The notes beneath the pieces are model-generated. The model was given only the letters and a program-made list of their open reading frames with translations, did not search any database and was not told the DNA's origin. From an uncultured Lachnospiraceae bacterium (GTDB lineage Bacteria > Bacillota > Clostridia > Lachnospirales > Lachnospiraceae), in the NCBI GenBank assembly GCA_947643615.1, contig CANRWO010000032.1, positions 1 through 39,053 on the forward strand: a DNA stretch of 39,053 nucleotides. The letters are read 5' to 3'. The position numbers were made by a program, and so were the translations under genes. Positions 1 through 8,916 of the stretch are shown in pieces. How positions within the stretch are numbered: position 1 is the stretch's first letter; the number at the start of each line of letters is the position of its first letter.

Positions 1-45
1 AAATATGAAAATGAAATTTTAAATTTGCAAGATGATGATACATAA
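1..45 (+). CDS. Possible 3' end of an upstream gene (14 codons then TAA)
   Basis: Frame 1 is open from the first base to a TAA at 43-45 and reads as a short acidic, Asn-rich carboxy terminus (ends Q-D-D-D-T). The other two forward frames stop earlier. The stretch is very AT-rich, so this may be chance. No function can be inferred from so few residues. Confidence 0.25.
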   Translation, partial: KYENEILNLQDDDT

Positions 46-449
46 ATGATATTCCAGTTTATCGGTCTAAAAAAATCCAAAACAGTGTGGCGGGGCAGGT
101 GTGTCCGTTCTGTTCTAACGCTTGATTGCAAAGCCCCGCCCATGTTGCAGAAAAATACCCTCCCGCCCTGGAGCCTGTACATTGCATGATGTTACAGGGA
201 AAAATAAATTGTTCCATGTTTTACAATGGCTTTCCTACAGGGAAAATACAGAAATATATTTGAGGAAACTCCATAATATTTACTTCTTTTGGGAGTACTC
301 TGCCATCCTGATGCCGTCTCTTCCATAGACACTTGATAGAGCCTCAAGCTGCCGGGGTGTGTTGGGGCGGAACGTTTGTCTCCTTTGCGCAATAAGCTGA
401 AATGTGCTAAACTGAGATTCATAAAAATGGAAAGCAGAACAGGAAGCAG
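46..449. other. Intergenic leader upstream of capA
   Basis: This gap of about 400 bases holds no convincing gene. It contains an 8-bp inverted repeat GGCGGGGC (89-96) / GCCCCGCC (133-140) with a long loop, and an 11-bp direct repeat TACAGGGAAAA at 193-203 and 236-246. The only likely functional element is the candidate promoter at 385-413. No riboswitch consensus was recognised. Confidence 0.5.
385..413 (+). promoter_or_regulatory. Candidate promoter for the CapA-type gene
   Basis: TTGCGC (385-390), a 17-base spacer and TAAACT (408-413), with an extended -10 TGC directly before the -10 hexamer. The -35 matches the consensus only partly. It would start transcription near 420, giving a leader of about 30 bases before the ATG at 450, which follows AGGA at a 5-base distance. 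Confidence 0.4.
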
Positions 450-1829
450 ATGATTAAGAAGATAGTACGTTCCACTTTAAATAGTTTGGCCATAGCAGGG
501 GCCGTATGCCTGCTGCTCACAGGCTGCGAAAAGGCAGATCCTTTTTATGCAGAATTCTCAGGAAGCGCTTACTCCCCGCTCCAGGGTGAAGCCTCCCCCC
601 TGCCCCAGGATCCGGCGCCCCGGGCGGATACCGTTTCGCCGGAAGGCATTCCTATCCAGCCATCCGAAACAGCCACCCTCCGCCTGCAGTCCGATATTGC
701 CGGAATCGGCTTACAAACGGTTGCAGATGCGGAACGGTCCCCGGAGATTACCCTGGTGATGGTGGGAGACATCCTGCTCCATACTCCCGTAGCGCAAAGC
801 GGCCTGCGGGAAGACGGCAGTTATGACTTTACCGCTGTCTTCGCCCACACGAAGGATTTGATAGCTGCTGCCGACTTGGCCCTGGTCAACCAGGAAGTCA
901 TTTTAGGCGGAACCGAGCTGGGTATTTCAGGTTATCCCGCTTTCAATGCGCCCTATGAACTGGGGGACGCTTTGGCGGACGCAGGGTTTGACGTGGTGCT
1001 CCACGCCACAAACCACGCCCTGGACAAAGGCGCGAGAGGGATCACAAACTGCCTTTCCTACTGGGAAAACAGCCATCCCGGCATGGCTGTCCTGGGTATC
1101 CATGGCAGTGCGGAAAGCCAGGATGAAATTTATGTTTATGAGCAGGATGGTATAAAAATTGCCGTCTTGAATTATACCTACGGCACCAACGGGATTCCCC
1201 TGCCCCAGGGAATGGAATATGCCGTGGACATGCTGACCGACCTTGAACGAATTGCTGAAGACTTACAGCGTGCGGAAGAAGTGGCGGACTTTACCATTGT
1301 ATGCCCCCACTGGGGAACCGAATACCGCCTGGCTCCGGATCCGGGCCAGGAGACCCTTGCCCGATTTTTACAGGAAAACGGCGCAGATCTGGTATTGGGG
1401 ACACATCCCCATGTGATAGAGCCTGTGGCATGGGTTACAGAAGAAGGTATCCTGACCTGCGATCTGACCATACAGGACACGGAGCAGGGCGCCTGCCTCA
1501 TGGGAACCGACACACCGGAGGGAATGCTGGTCTATTACTCCCTGGGGAATTTTGTGAACTGGACATCCGGCACTGGCCAGGGCGTAGCTAACCGCATGGT
1601 GGGCGGCATGGCAAAGATAACTTTGGGAATCACCGATGACGGGACAGTTGCAATCAAGGAATATGGTGTAGAACCCCTAATCTGCCATGTGGAAGAGGGC
1701 ACGGACGGTGTCACAGTGTATCCTTATTTTGAATACACGGAAGAATTGGCGGAGAAAAATGCCATCCGGCTTCAGGACGGCATTTTCTCCTTACAATATT
1801 GTGAACAATTAATAGGACAGGTATGGTAA
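450..1829 (+). CDS. CapA family lipoprotein (PGA_cap metallophosphatase-like)
   Basis: A 459-residue secreted lipoprotein. Residues 1-26 form a signal peptide with basic start, hydrophobic core and lipobox L-L-T-G-C (Cys26), followed by a Pro/Ser-rich linker to about residue 98. The rest is a calcineurin-like PGA_cap fold: VMVGDILLH near 103-111, an NQE motif near 147-149 (usually NLE), ATNHALDKG near 186-194, CPHWGTEY near 285, GTHPHVIEP near 318 and YYSLGNF further on, giving the His/Asp/Asn metal ligands expected of the family. Members are associated with poly-gamma-glutamate or capsule synthesis, but no pgsB/pgsC partner lies nearby, so this is probably one of the stand-alone CapA-like proteins of Firmicutes with unknown substrate. 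It converges on the kinase gene at 1839 with 9 bases between stops. Confidence 0.88.
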   Translation: MIKKIVRSTLNSLAIAGAVCLLLTGCEKADPFYAEFSGSAYSPLQGEASPLPQDPAPRADTVSPEGIPIQPSETATLRLQSDIAGIGLQTVADAERSPEITLVMVGDILLHTPVAQSGLREDGSYDFTAVFAHTKDLIAAADLALVNQEVILGGTELGISGYPAFNAPYELGDALADAGFDVVLHATNHALDKGARGITNCLSYWENSHPGMAVLGIHGSAESQDEIYVYEQDGIKIAVLNYTYGTNGIPLPQGMEYAVDMLTDLERIAEDLQRAEEVADFTIVCPHWGTEYRLAPDPGQETLARFLQENGADLVLGTHPHVIEPVAWVTEEGILTCDLTIQDTEQGACLMGTDTPEGMLVYYSLGNFVNWTSGTGQGVANRMVGGMAKITLGITDDGTVAIKEYGVEPLICHVEEGTDGVTVYPYFEYTEELAEKNAIRLQDGIFSLQYCEQLIGQVW

Positions 1830-1838
1830 AAGCATTTT

Positions 1839-4535
1839 TTATATGGAATCTTCTTCCTTCCTTACAAACATCAGTCCATAAGTTCCTATGCCGCAATTGC
1901 TGGAAACAGTGGCAGAGGCTTTCTGGAGGATGACTTTTTCAAATGTTATATATCTCCCTACCTCTTCCAGCACTTCGTCTGTCTGGCGGGCAGAGCATCC
2001 CGCATAGGTAAGGAACAAAATGCGTTTGTCAATCTGCTTGGGGTGATGAAACAGCTTTTTCACATACCGTTTGTTTACCTGCCTCATGCTGCCTGCCTCT
2101 ATCTTCCAAAGTTTCAGTCTGTTCTTGGACATGGACAGTACCGGATGCAGGTTCAGTGCGGTACAAAGCCTGCTCACGATACCGCTCACTTTGCCGTTGC
2201 GGGCCAGAGTCTCCGTACTGGGCACCAGGAAATTGGAGAATACACGGCTCCTAAACTTTTGCAGCGCCCCGCAGATCTCCTCCACGCCTTTCCCCTTCTC
2301 CGCAAGGCTGGCAGCGTATAAAACCATCAGTCCATGGCCGCTGCTGATATGGCAGGAATCCACTACGGTCACATTATCAAAGCTCCGGCTGGCCTGTGTC
2401 GCATTGGGGTAAGCGCCGCTTAAATCAACGGTTGCGGTAATATGGATCACATGCTCTGCAGCGGCAAGCGCATTGGCAAAAAAGTACTCATACTCTGAGG
2501 GTTCCGCCGTAGAAGAATAGGCGTAGTTCCCCTCCGTCCGCAAATAGGCCAGCAGGCTGTCCGAAGAGATCTCTGAGATATCGCAGAATCGCCCCTCCCT
2601 TGTGTGCACATACGTATACATAAGGCCGATCTGGAATTGCTCAAGCAGCTCCCGGGGCAGGTCGCAGATGCAGTCCGTAGTGATGGCCACTTTACGCTTT
2701 CTGGCGGTACTGACCTGGCTTACCGTATCCGTATCTTCCCCTTCCCTTGAAACAGCTTCATCCGCAGTATATTCAATCAATTCCCGGGGCAGATACTTCA
2801 CCAGGCTGGCTTCCAGCAGAGCCGCATTGATAGGCTTTGCCAGATAACCGTCAAATCCCATATTGCGGTATGTTTGTTCCGCGTTGGACATCACATTGGC
2901 CGTCAGGGCAATTACCGGCGTCTTCCGGCAGAAACCTATGGTTTGGTTCCTGACAGCCTTCATGGTAGCTTCGCCGTCCATGTCCGGCATCATATGATCC
3001 ATCAAGATGGCATGGTAAAAATTCTCGGATGTCTTTTTCAGGCACTCTTTCCCGCTCTCCGCGGTATCCACCTGTACCCTGGTATCACGCAATAACTTTA
3101 CGGCAACCATAAGGTTCATGGTATTGTCGTCCACCACCAGTATCCTGGCATCCGGCGCAGTGAAACTCTGTTTATATCTTTCCCGCTGGCTCATCTGCTT
3201 TTGCGCTGCAAAGTTGATGGTGCCGATAGGACGTGTATTGACAATACGCTGTTTCAGTTCAATGGTGAAAATAGAGCCTTTATGGTAAACACTGTCCACG
3301 GAAATGGTGCCGTCCATCATTTCCATAAGCTGCTTGGAAATAGTAAGGCCAAGACCTGTCCCTTCAATATTCCGGTTTTCCTTCTCGTCCACACGCTTAA
3401 AGGAGCTGAAAAGGTCTTCCAGGCTATCCTTCCGGATACCCTTGCCTGTATCTTCCACGGAAATACGCAGCAATATCACATCCGGGCCAACCCGCTCACT
3501 TTTGGCCACAAGCGTGACGGACCCGGCTTCCGTATACTTCACTGCATTGGTCAACATGTTGGATACCACTTGTTTGATCCGCACTTCATCGCCGTACAGC
3601 ATGGAAGGGATTTCCGGGTCAATATCTACCTTGAATTCCAGGTCTTTCTGATGGGCGCGGATCCAAATCAAGTTCACCAGGTCGCTGAACATGGCGCTGA
3701 TCTCGTATTGCCTGGGAATGATCTCCAGCTTACCGGACTCCAGCTTTGACAAGTCCAAAATATCGTTTATGATAGTAAGCAGCATTTTACTCGCATTCTG
3801 GATATTAATGGCATTCTCGGCAATCTCATCGGATATATTTTCACGCAGTGTCATTTCATTCAGTCCGATAATGGTATTGATAGGCGTACGGATCTCGTGG
3901 CTCATATTTGCAAAAAAGGCATCCTTGGACCGGGCGATCTGCTCTATTTCCTCTTTCTGCTTTTCCGCGATCTGCTTTTCCCTGTCATATGTCCTGGTCT
4001 GGACTTTTAGCATAATCCCAATAAAACAGCTCACACAGGCCAACGTCACATAAGAATCCGTAAAGCTATAAGAACGTTCCACTTCAGGCAGAACATGGGG
4101 TTGGAAATACGCCACCGCATAAACACACAGATAGGAAGCAAGGGTTAGCAGCAAAGCCACCCAAAAATCCTTTCCCCTAAATAACAGGAAAATATATACC
4201 AACCCTAATACAAACCATATGGGAGTCCCGCTGTCCATACCGCTGCTCAAAATGAAGATGGACGGAAACAAAAAGCAATTAGAGACAATTATGAGCAGCC
4301 ATGAGGCGAACCTGGTCTTGCGGTATTTGACGGCAATATGGAGAGACAGTGCAGAGACAAAACACAAGGGAATAAGCGCATCCAGAACAGCCGGATCTGC
4401 CCCGAACCATACTCTTCCCATACCGATCACAGCCGCTACAAATGCCATGAGAAGCACCATACGTACAAGCCGCTCCCGAAAATCGAGCTGTTCTGCCAAA
4501 AGGCTTTTTATATAATACCTTATCCTTCTGATCAT
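1839..4535 (-). CDS. Hybrid sensor histidine kinase-receiver protein fused to a DegV-type domain
   Basis: An 898-residue membrane kinase. Residues about 25-180 hold roughly six membrane segments. A short coiled coil leads to HisKA (FFANMSHEIRTPIN, phospho-acceptor His213) and HATPase_c (N-box near 326-333, EDTGKGI 361-367, GTGLGLTIS 392-400). A receiver follows at 463-583 with Asp513, Thr545 and Lys567. Residues 615-895 are a complete DegV-like fold: KVAITTDCICDLP at the start, SSTAEPS (674-680) where DegV has TSQPSP, ITATVDLSGAYPNA (699-712) for the ISSGLSGTY loop, NGKVSGIVSRL (780-790), and CGIGTYG (881-887) near the end. DegV proteins bind fatty acids, and in FakB they present them to the kinase FakA; fusion to a kinase is unusual to my knowledge. 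The ATG at 4535 lies 4 bases after the upstream stop, which suggests translational coupling. A TTG at 4601 extends the frame but has no ribosome site and overlaps the upstream gene. Confidence 0.93.
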   Translation of the reverse strand: MIRRIRYYIKSLLAEQLDFRERLVRMVLLMAFVAAVIGMGRVWFGADPAVLDALIPLCFVSALSLHIAVKYRKTRFASWLLIIVSNCFLFPSIFILSSGMDSGTPIWFVLGLVYIFLLFRGKDFWVALLLTLASYLCVYAVAYFQPHVLPEVERSYSFTDSYVTLACVSCFIGIMLKVQTRTYDREKQIAEKQKEEIEQIARSKDAFFANMSHEIRTPINTIIGLNEMTLRENISDEIAENAINIQNASKMLLTIINDILDLSKLESGKLEIIPRQYEISAMFSDLVNLIWIRAHQKDLEFKVDIDPEIPSMLYGDEVRIKQVVSNMLTNAVKYTEAGSVTLVAKSERVGPDVILLRISVEDTGKGIRKDSLEDLFSSFKRVDEKENRNIEGTGLGLTISKQLMEMMDGTISVDSVYHKGSIFTIELKQRIVNTRPIGTINFAAQKQMSQRERYKQSFTAPDARILVVDDNTMNLMVAVKLLRDTRVQVDTAESGKECLKKTSENFYHAILMDHMMPDMDGEATMKAVRNQTIGFCRKTPVIALTANVMSNAEQTYRNMGFDGYLAKPINAALLEASLVKYLPRELIEYTADEAVSREGEDTDTVSQVSTARKRKVAITTDCICDLPRELLEQFQIGLMYTYVHTREGRFCDISEISSDSLLAYLRTEGNYAYSSTAEPSEYEYFFANALAAAEHVIHITATVDLSGAYPNATQASRSFDNVTVVDSCHISSGHGLMVLYAASLAEKGKGVEEICGALQKFRSRVFSNFLVPSTETLARNGKVSGIVSRLCTALNLHPVLSMSKNRLKLWKIEAGSMRQVNKRYVKKLFHHPKQIDKRILFLTYAGCSARQTDEVLEEVGRYITFEKVILQKASATVSSNCGIGTYGLMFVRKEEDSI

Positions 4536-4539
4536 AACC

Positions 4540-7425
4540 TTATGTACCTGACCTTTCTGCTTCCCATTGATCCAGCAGGTCGGATGCTCCGGGGAAATCA
4601 AACTCGGAAGTCTTCTCCCTAAGCTGCTCTGCCAGGCCCTTGAGAAGGACTCCCCGGCACCGGCAGCCTGCCAGGCGGCTCAGGATTTCATCAAGTCCTT
4701 CGCTCTCAAAATCTGCCAGCTTCTCCTTCAGGGACAATAGCAGCTCTTCCATCGTCGGCTCATCTATATCCTTCCATTCCCCCGATGTTTCTTCCGTCAA
4801 TTCCGGGCCGCCTTCCTTCCACTGCTGCCCGGCTGTGTTCCCGTTCCCTGTCTGTCCCGGGCCGCCTTCCTTCCACTGCTGCCCGGCTATATTCCCGTTC
4901 CCTGTTTGTCCCGGGCCGTCTTCCTTCTCCGGCGTATCCTTGGCGGCCTCATCCGGATATACGAAAGTATTCCTGCCCAGAACCGCCAGAAGCTGATCGT
5001 GCATCTCCATCAGCCTTTCATGGTTTTCCAGGATATAGTCTATGCTGTTCCCCTTGCCTGCCATTTCCAGGTCCAATGCCAGGTCTGAAAGCTCCACCGC
5101 GCCTATGCCCTTGGAATTGCTCTTTAAAGCATGGACCGCTATCACATAATTTTTCCAATCCTGCTCCTTAAAATACTGCCGGAGCTGGCTGCTGCGTTTT
5201 GGTCCCTCTTTATGGAAGATTCCGATAATCTCCCGAAGGCCCTCTTTGTCGCCGCAATAAGAAATCCCCTGCTCCACATTGATTCCTGCACGGCTAAGCA
5301 GTGACAGCGCCATGGCTTCCGGTTCCCCCTGAGGGAAAGGATCCTGTCCATCCTCCACCAAAATCTGTTTCTGGGTGGGGATATAGCGCCGCAGCATGCG
5401 TTCCAACACACTCATTTCTATTGGTTTCGCAATAAAATCGTCAAAGCCTTCCGCCAGAAACATTTCCCTTGCACCGCCTATGGCATTTGCCGTAAACGCA
5501 ATGACCGGAAGGGACTGGAAGTAGGCGCCCGGCTTCTGGCGAATTTTGTGCAGGGTCTCCACACCGTCCATTTCCGGCATCATATGATCCAAAAACACAA
5601 AATCATAAGTGTTCTTATCCATTTTCTCCAGTGCTTCCATACCGCCGCCTGCCATACTGACCTTGATCTGATAGGGGAGAAGCAGCCTTGCCATCACCTT
5701 CAGGTTCATGGCATTGTCATCCACCACAAGAACGGATGCCTGGGGTGCAATGAAACGTTTATGCAGGCTGATATGCTGTTCTTCCTTCCGGGCCACCCTC
5801 TGCCCATTGAACACCGCTGCAATGGACAACACAGTGAAAGGTTTGTAAATGCGGAACATATTGCCCCCCACCATGGTTTCCTGCCCATAGTCCAACAAAA
5901 GTACCACAGTATGCTTCTCTGCCAGCTTATCAAAATAATCCTTATCCTCGCAATACTCTTCCCAGCCTATAAAAGTATGGGAAAAATTTTCATATTCCCC
6001 ACGACGTTTTAATTCAGGCAGGTTCCGGCAAACCCTGAACATAATACCCAGCTGTTCCACGATATGGCGGATGCAATTCTCATACCCCTCCCGCACCACA
6101 GAGTAATTGTATTTGTCCATATTAATGTAGCAGGCGGCAAAAAGCTGCCTTTTATTTTTTATGGAGACAATAGGAGTTTCATCCAGCACCTTTTGGGGGA
6201 TGGCAAACTTAAATTCACTGCCCTTTCCGGGAGTGCTTTCCACAGAGATAAATCCGCCCATACTGCGCACCAACGCCTGGGTGATGGCCAGGCCCAGCCC
6301 CACACCGCCTTCTTGCCTGTTCCGCTTCGAATTGACCTGGCTGAAGCTGGTAAAGATTTTCTCCAGATCCCTGCGCTCAATTCCGATGCCGGAATCTTTT
6401 ACACTGACCAGCAGGTTGATCCCGTATTTTTCTTTTCTGCACCCAATGCTGAGAATCACGCCGCCTTCCCTGGTAAATTTGATGGCGTTTCCCAACAGAT
6501 TGATAATGATGCGGCGGAGCTTCTGTTCGTCTCCTACAAGGTTGCTGGGCAAATTGGCATCACAATCCACCACCAGCTCCAGATGCCTGCCGTTGTCCAG
6601 AGTCAATGCCATGTTGATGATGTCGGTGATAGTGGATGTGATATTGTAGCTCTCCTCCGCCAGCTCCATCTTTCCGCTCTGCAATTCGGAAAAGTCCAAG
6701 ATGTTGCTCACAGTGGAAAGGAGATTCCTCCCTGCAGTCTGAATATCAACTATATCCCGCCTTACATTATGGGGAAGGTCCTCCTGTAGTATCACTTCGC
6801 TCATGCCACATACCGCGTTGATGGGAGTGCGGATTTCATGGGACACATTGACCAGGAAGTCATCCTTGCTCCGCTCGGCATTTTCCAGCTCTGCAATATT
6901 ATCCATCAATTTCTGATTTGCATCCTGGCGATTTCGAATACTGAGCCATGTCACTGCCGAGACCGTATAGATGGAGAAAAACTCTATGAAAACCCTGATA
7001 ATGTCACGAGGGGTCGAGACGGTGATGGACCTGACCACCAAACCATGAAAGAGAAAAACAAGAGCCGGGATAACAAAACCCAGGTATATGATCTGAGGGA
7101 TAGAGAAAACACCCAGCAGGACAACCACTCCCGCCATAGTGATAAGCATACTGGAAAAACTGTCCGTACTGACGGCAAATAAAACAAAATTTACCCACAC
7201 CATAATAGCAATAAAAATGGCCCGGCGCCTGTGGGTCCAGTAAGACCTGAAATATACAAGCCATCCGGCTCCGACTGTAACAAGTATGACCTCTTTGACA
7301 TAAATGCTCCAATCCGACATTTGTGCCGAAAGAAACATAGCAAGGGTGTAGAACGTCAATATGGTTAATACTATACGCTCTAAACCCCTGCATGTTTTAT
7401 CGCTGTGAATCTGTTGATCCCCCAA
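4540..7425 (-). CDS. Hybrid sensor histidine kinase with receiver and HPt domains
   Basis: A 961-residue membrane-bound phosphorelay kinase. About five hydrophobic segments lie in residues 18-165. HisKA follows (VSHEIRTPINAV, His196), then HATPase_c (N-box LLGNAIKF 310-317, KDSGIGI 343-349, GVGLGLAIT 374-382). Residues 425-550 look like a receiver-sized domain without a clear phospho-acceptor. A full receiver follows at 563-682 (Asp613, Thr645, Lys667), then an HPt domain around 705-815 with His765 in the AVHALKSNSKGIG motif. The tail holds an 18-residue tandem repeat from about 837 and an acidic helical end. It could pass phosphate from its receiver to its HPt and on to the HD-GYP regulator encoded just upstream. 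The start is a TTG at 7425; the frame is closed just before it, GGAAAGGA lies about 13 bases upstream, and the next ATG would cut into the first membrane segment. Confidence 0.92.
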   Translation of the reverse strand: MGDQQIHSDKTCRGLERIVLTILTFYTLAMFLSAQMSDWSIYVKEVILVTVGAGWLVYFRSYWTHRRRAIFIAIMVWVNFVLFAVSTDSFSSMLITMAGVVVLLGVFSIPQIIYLGFVIPALVFLFHGLVVRSITVSTPRDIIRVFIEFFSIYTVSAVTWLSIRNRQDANQKLMDNIAELENAERSKDDFLVNVSHEIRTPINAVCGMSEVILQEDLPHNVRRDIVDIQTAGRNLLSTVSNILDFSELQSGKMELAEESYNITSTITDIINMALTLDNGRHLELVVDCDANLPSNLVGDEQKLRRIIINLLGNAIKFTREGGVILSIGCRKEKYGINLLVSVKDSGIGIERRDLEKIFTSFSQVNSKRNRQEGGVGLGLAITQALVRSMGGFISVESTPGKGSEFKFAIPQKVLDETPIVSIKNKRQLFAACYINMDKYNYSVVREGYENCIRHIVEQLGIMFRVCRNLPELKRRGEYENFSHTFIGWEEYCEDKDYFDKLAEKHTVVLLLDYGQETMVGGNMFRIYKPFTVLSIAAVFNGQRVARKEEQHISLHKRFIAPQASVLVVDDNAMNLKVMARLLLPYQIKVSMAGGGMEALEKMDKNTYDFVFLDHMMPEMDGVETLHKIRQKPGAYFQSLPVIAFTANAIGGAREMFLAEGFDDFIAKPIEMSVLERMLRRYIPTQKQILVEDGQDPFPQGEPEAMALSLLSRAGINVEQGISYCGDKEGLREIIGIFHKEGPKRSSQLRQYFKEQDWKNYVIAVHALKSNSKGIGAVELSDLALDLEMAGKGNSIDYILENHERLMEMHDQLLAVLGRNTFVYPDEAAKDTPEKEDGPGQTGNGNIAGQQWKEGGPGQTGNGNTAGQQWKEGGPELTEETSGEWKDIDEPTMEELLLSLKEKLADFESEGLDEILSRLAGCRCRGVLLKGLAEQLREKTSEFDFPGASDLLDQWEAERSGT
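4803..4920 (-). repeat. 54-bp in-frame tandem repeat inside the HPt kinase gene
   Basis: Two 54-base units (4803-4856 and 4857-4910) differ at only a few bases, and a partial third unit begins at 4911. Each unit encodes 18 residues beginning GPGQTGNGN and ending QQWKEG. The unit is a multiple of three, so copy changes would lengthen or shorten the linker between the HPt domain and the carboxy-terminal tail without breaking the frame. Confidence 0.9.
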
Positions 7426-7558
7426 AGTAGATTACCATTCCTTTCCCGGCAGTTGAATTCTCGTTACCGTACGACCCTCCCGTGAAGCAGCAATGCACAT
7501 TTATGCAGACCCTGCATACGCCAAACACCTCTCTTCAAATCAGGCAGTCCGGCATCTT
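7426..7558 (-). other. Intergenic spacer with short hairpin between regulator and kinase genes
   Basis: The 133-base gap holds a perfect 7-bp stem TATGCAG-ACC-CTGCATA (7502-7518) with no following T-run, so it is not a typical terminator. The genes on either side run the same way and could share a transcript, with the hairpin affecting mRNA processing or partial termination. Confidence 0.4.
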
Positions 7559-8647
7559 TCATTTACCGGCGTTTTCATTTACCTGGATATTTAACATCTC
7601 CTTGAGAACGGGAAGCATTTCCATAAACACGTCAATGATCACCGGGTCAAACTGCGTCCCCCTGCCCTCGGTCATAATCTGCATAATTCTCTCAATAGGG
7701 CGGACGGGCGGTTTATAGCATCTCTCTTCGTACAGGGCATCAAACACATCCGCCACGGCCATGATCCGCGCCGAAAGGGGAATCCCCCCGCCAGTCAACC
7801 CGGTAGGATATCCCGTACCGTCCCATTTCTCATGGTGGTACATGGCAATGTCCTCCACTATCCGTACATAGTGCTCGTCTTCGATATCGCCGATAATCGT
7901 CTTGATGATCTTGCGGCTATATGTAGTATGCAGTTTCATCTCCTCAAACTCTTCGGGAGTCAGCTTACCCGGTTTCTGCAAAATCGCATCCGGCACCTTT
8001 ATCTTCCCCACATCATGGAGGGGCGCTGCCTTGCATAAATCCTCAATATACTCCTCGGTAAGTTCTTCCGTAAAAAATTGCCGTTTGTATAATTCCTCCG
8101 CTATCATTCTCACATAGGTCTGTGTATTTTTCACATGTTTGCCTGTGCTGCCGTCCCTGCTCTCGATCAGGTTCGCCATGCCCACAATGACGGAATCCTG
8201 GATCATATTCAGCCGCCTGGTATCCTCCGTGATCTTCTCTGCCTGTTCCTGTACCATCCGTTCCAGGTTATGCCGGTATTGGTCCAGTTCAATGGTTTTC
8301 GCCACACGGCTTAAAAGAATGTCCGGCACAAAAGGCTTCGCAACAAAATCCATGGCCCCCATCTGAAAACACTTTACTTCCGTTTCCGCCAGATTATCCG
8401 CCGTCAGAAAAATAACCGGAATATTCGCTGTCCGCTCTCTGCCGTGCAGCTTTTCCATAACTTCAAAACCGTCCATTTCGGGCATATTGAGATCCAGCAG
8501 TATCAAATCGGGACGGTGATCCTCCAGATATTTCAATGCCGCACTCCCGGAATTACAAGCTGCAATGCGATACTGCGGCGCAAGGAGCTTCTGGGCGCGT
8601 ATTAAATTGGTCTTGTCGTCATCTACCACTAAAATAACATTTTTCAT
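7559..8647 (-). CDS. Response regulator with HD-GYP domain (predicted c-di-GMP phosphodiesterase)
   Basis: A 362-residue cytoplasmic regulator. Residues 1-120 are a receiver: acidic cluster Asp10-Asp11, phospho-acceptor Asp52 in LLDLNMPEMDG, Thr82 and Lys104. A helical linker (about 120-150) leads to an HD-GYP domain: GKHVKNTQTY (169-178), HDVGKIKVPD with His211-Asp212, and HHEKWDGTGYP (271-281), which keeps the GYP signature. These residues support c-di-GMP hydrolysis controlled by phosphorylation. It is the first gene of the operon with the two hybrid kinases, its likely phosphodonors. I chose the ATG at 8647 because AGAGGGGG precedes it by about 6 bases; an open frame continues 18 codons further upstream without a ribosome site. 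No convincing promoter was found in the 269 bases shared with the divergent dehydrogenase gene. Confidence 0.93.
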   Translation of the reverse strand: MKNVILVVDDDKTNLIRAQKLLAPQYRIAACNSGSAALKYLEDHRPDLILLDLNMPEMDGFEVMEKLHGRERTANIPVIFLTADNLAETEVKCFQMGAMDFVAKPFVPDILLSRVAKTIELDQYRHNLERMVQEQAEKITEDTRRLNMIQDSVIVGMANLIESRDGSTGKHVKNTQTYVRMIAEELYKRQFFTEELTEEYIEDLCKAAPLHDVGKIKVPDAILQKPGKLTPEEFEEMKLHTTYSRKIIKTIIGDIEDEHYVRIVEDIAMYHHEKWDGTGYPTGLTGGGIPLSARIMAVADVFDALYEERCYKPPVRPIERIMQIMTEGRGTQFDPVIIDVFMEMLPVLKEMLNIQVNENAGK

Positions 8648-8916
8648 CAAAAGCCCCCTCTGCTGCAAAGGCTGCCATAGTTTAACCCAAAACAGCGGCA
8701 TGTACCATCGGCCATCTTATTTCCCCGGCATATACTGATACCCTACACAGCTGCCGCATTTGACCCTTCTGCCGAATCTACAGGGCCAATCCTTATGTTG
8801 TAAAAAAGTAACCGTATATTCCTAAATGTTATTTTAAAACAAGATGCAAATAAAATCAATGTATGATATTCTATATTATAACATATTCTATCTTTAAAGT
8901 TTGAAGGAGGTATTCC

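Noticed and set aside
89..140. GGCGGGGC/GCCCCGCC inverted repeat as a terminator
   Set aside because: The loop is about 36 bases and no T-run follows the stem directly, so there is no good terminator on either strand.
4536..4601. Upstream extension of the DegV-fused kinase to a TTG codon at 4601
   Set aside because: No ribosome site precedes it, it overlaps the upstream gene by more than 60 bases, and the ATG at 4535 directly after the upstream stop is a better start.
8827..8842. Possible Rex redox-repressor site upstream of ldhA (TTGTTTTAAAATAACA on the minus strand)
   Set aside because: The half-sites resemble the Rex consensus but the spacing is two bases short and the symmetry is broken, so it does not meet the standard for a call.
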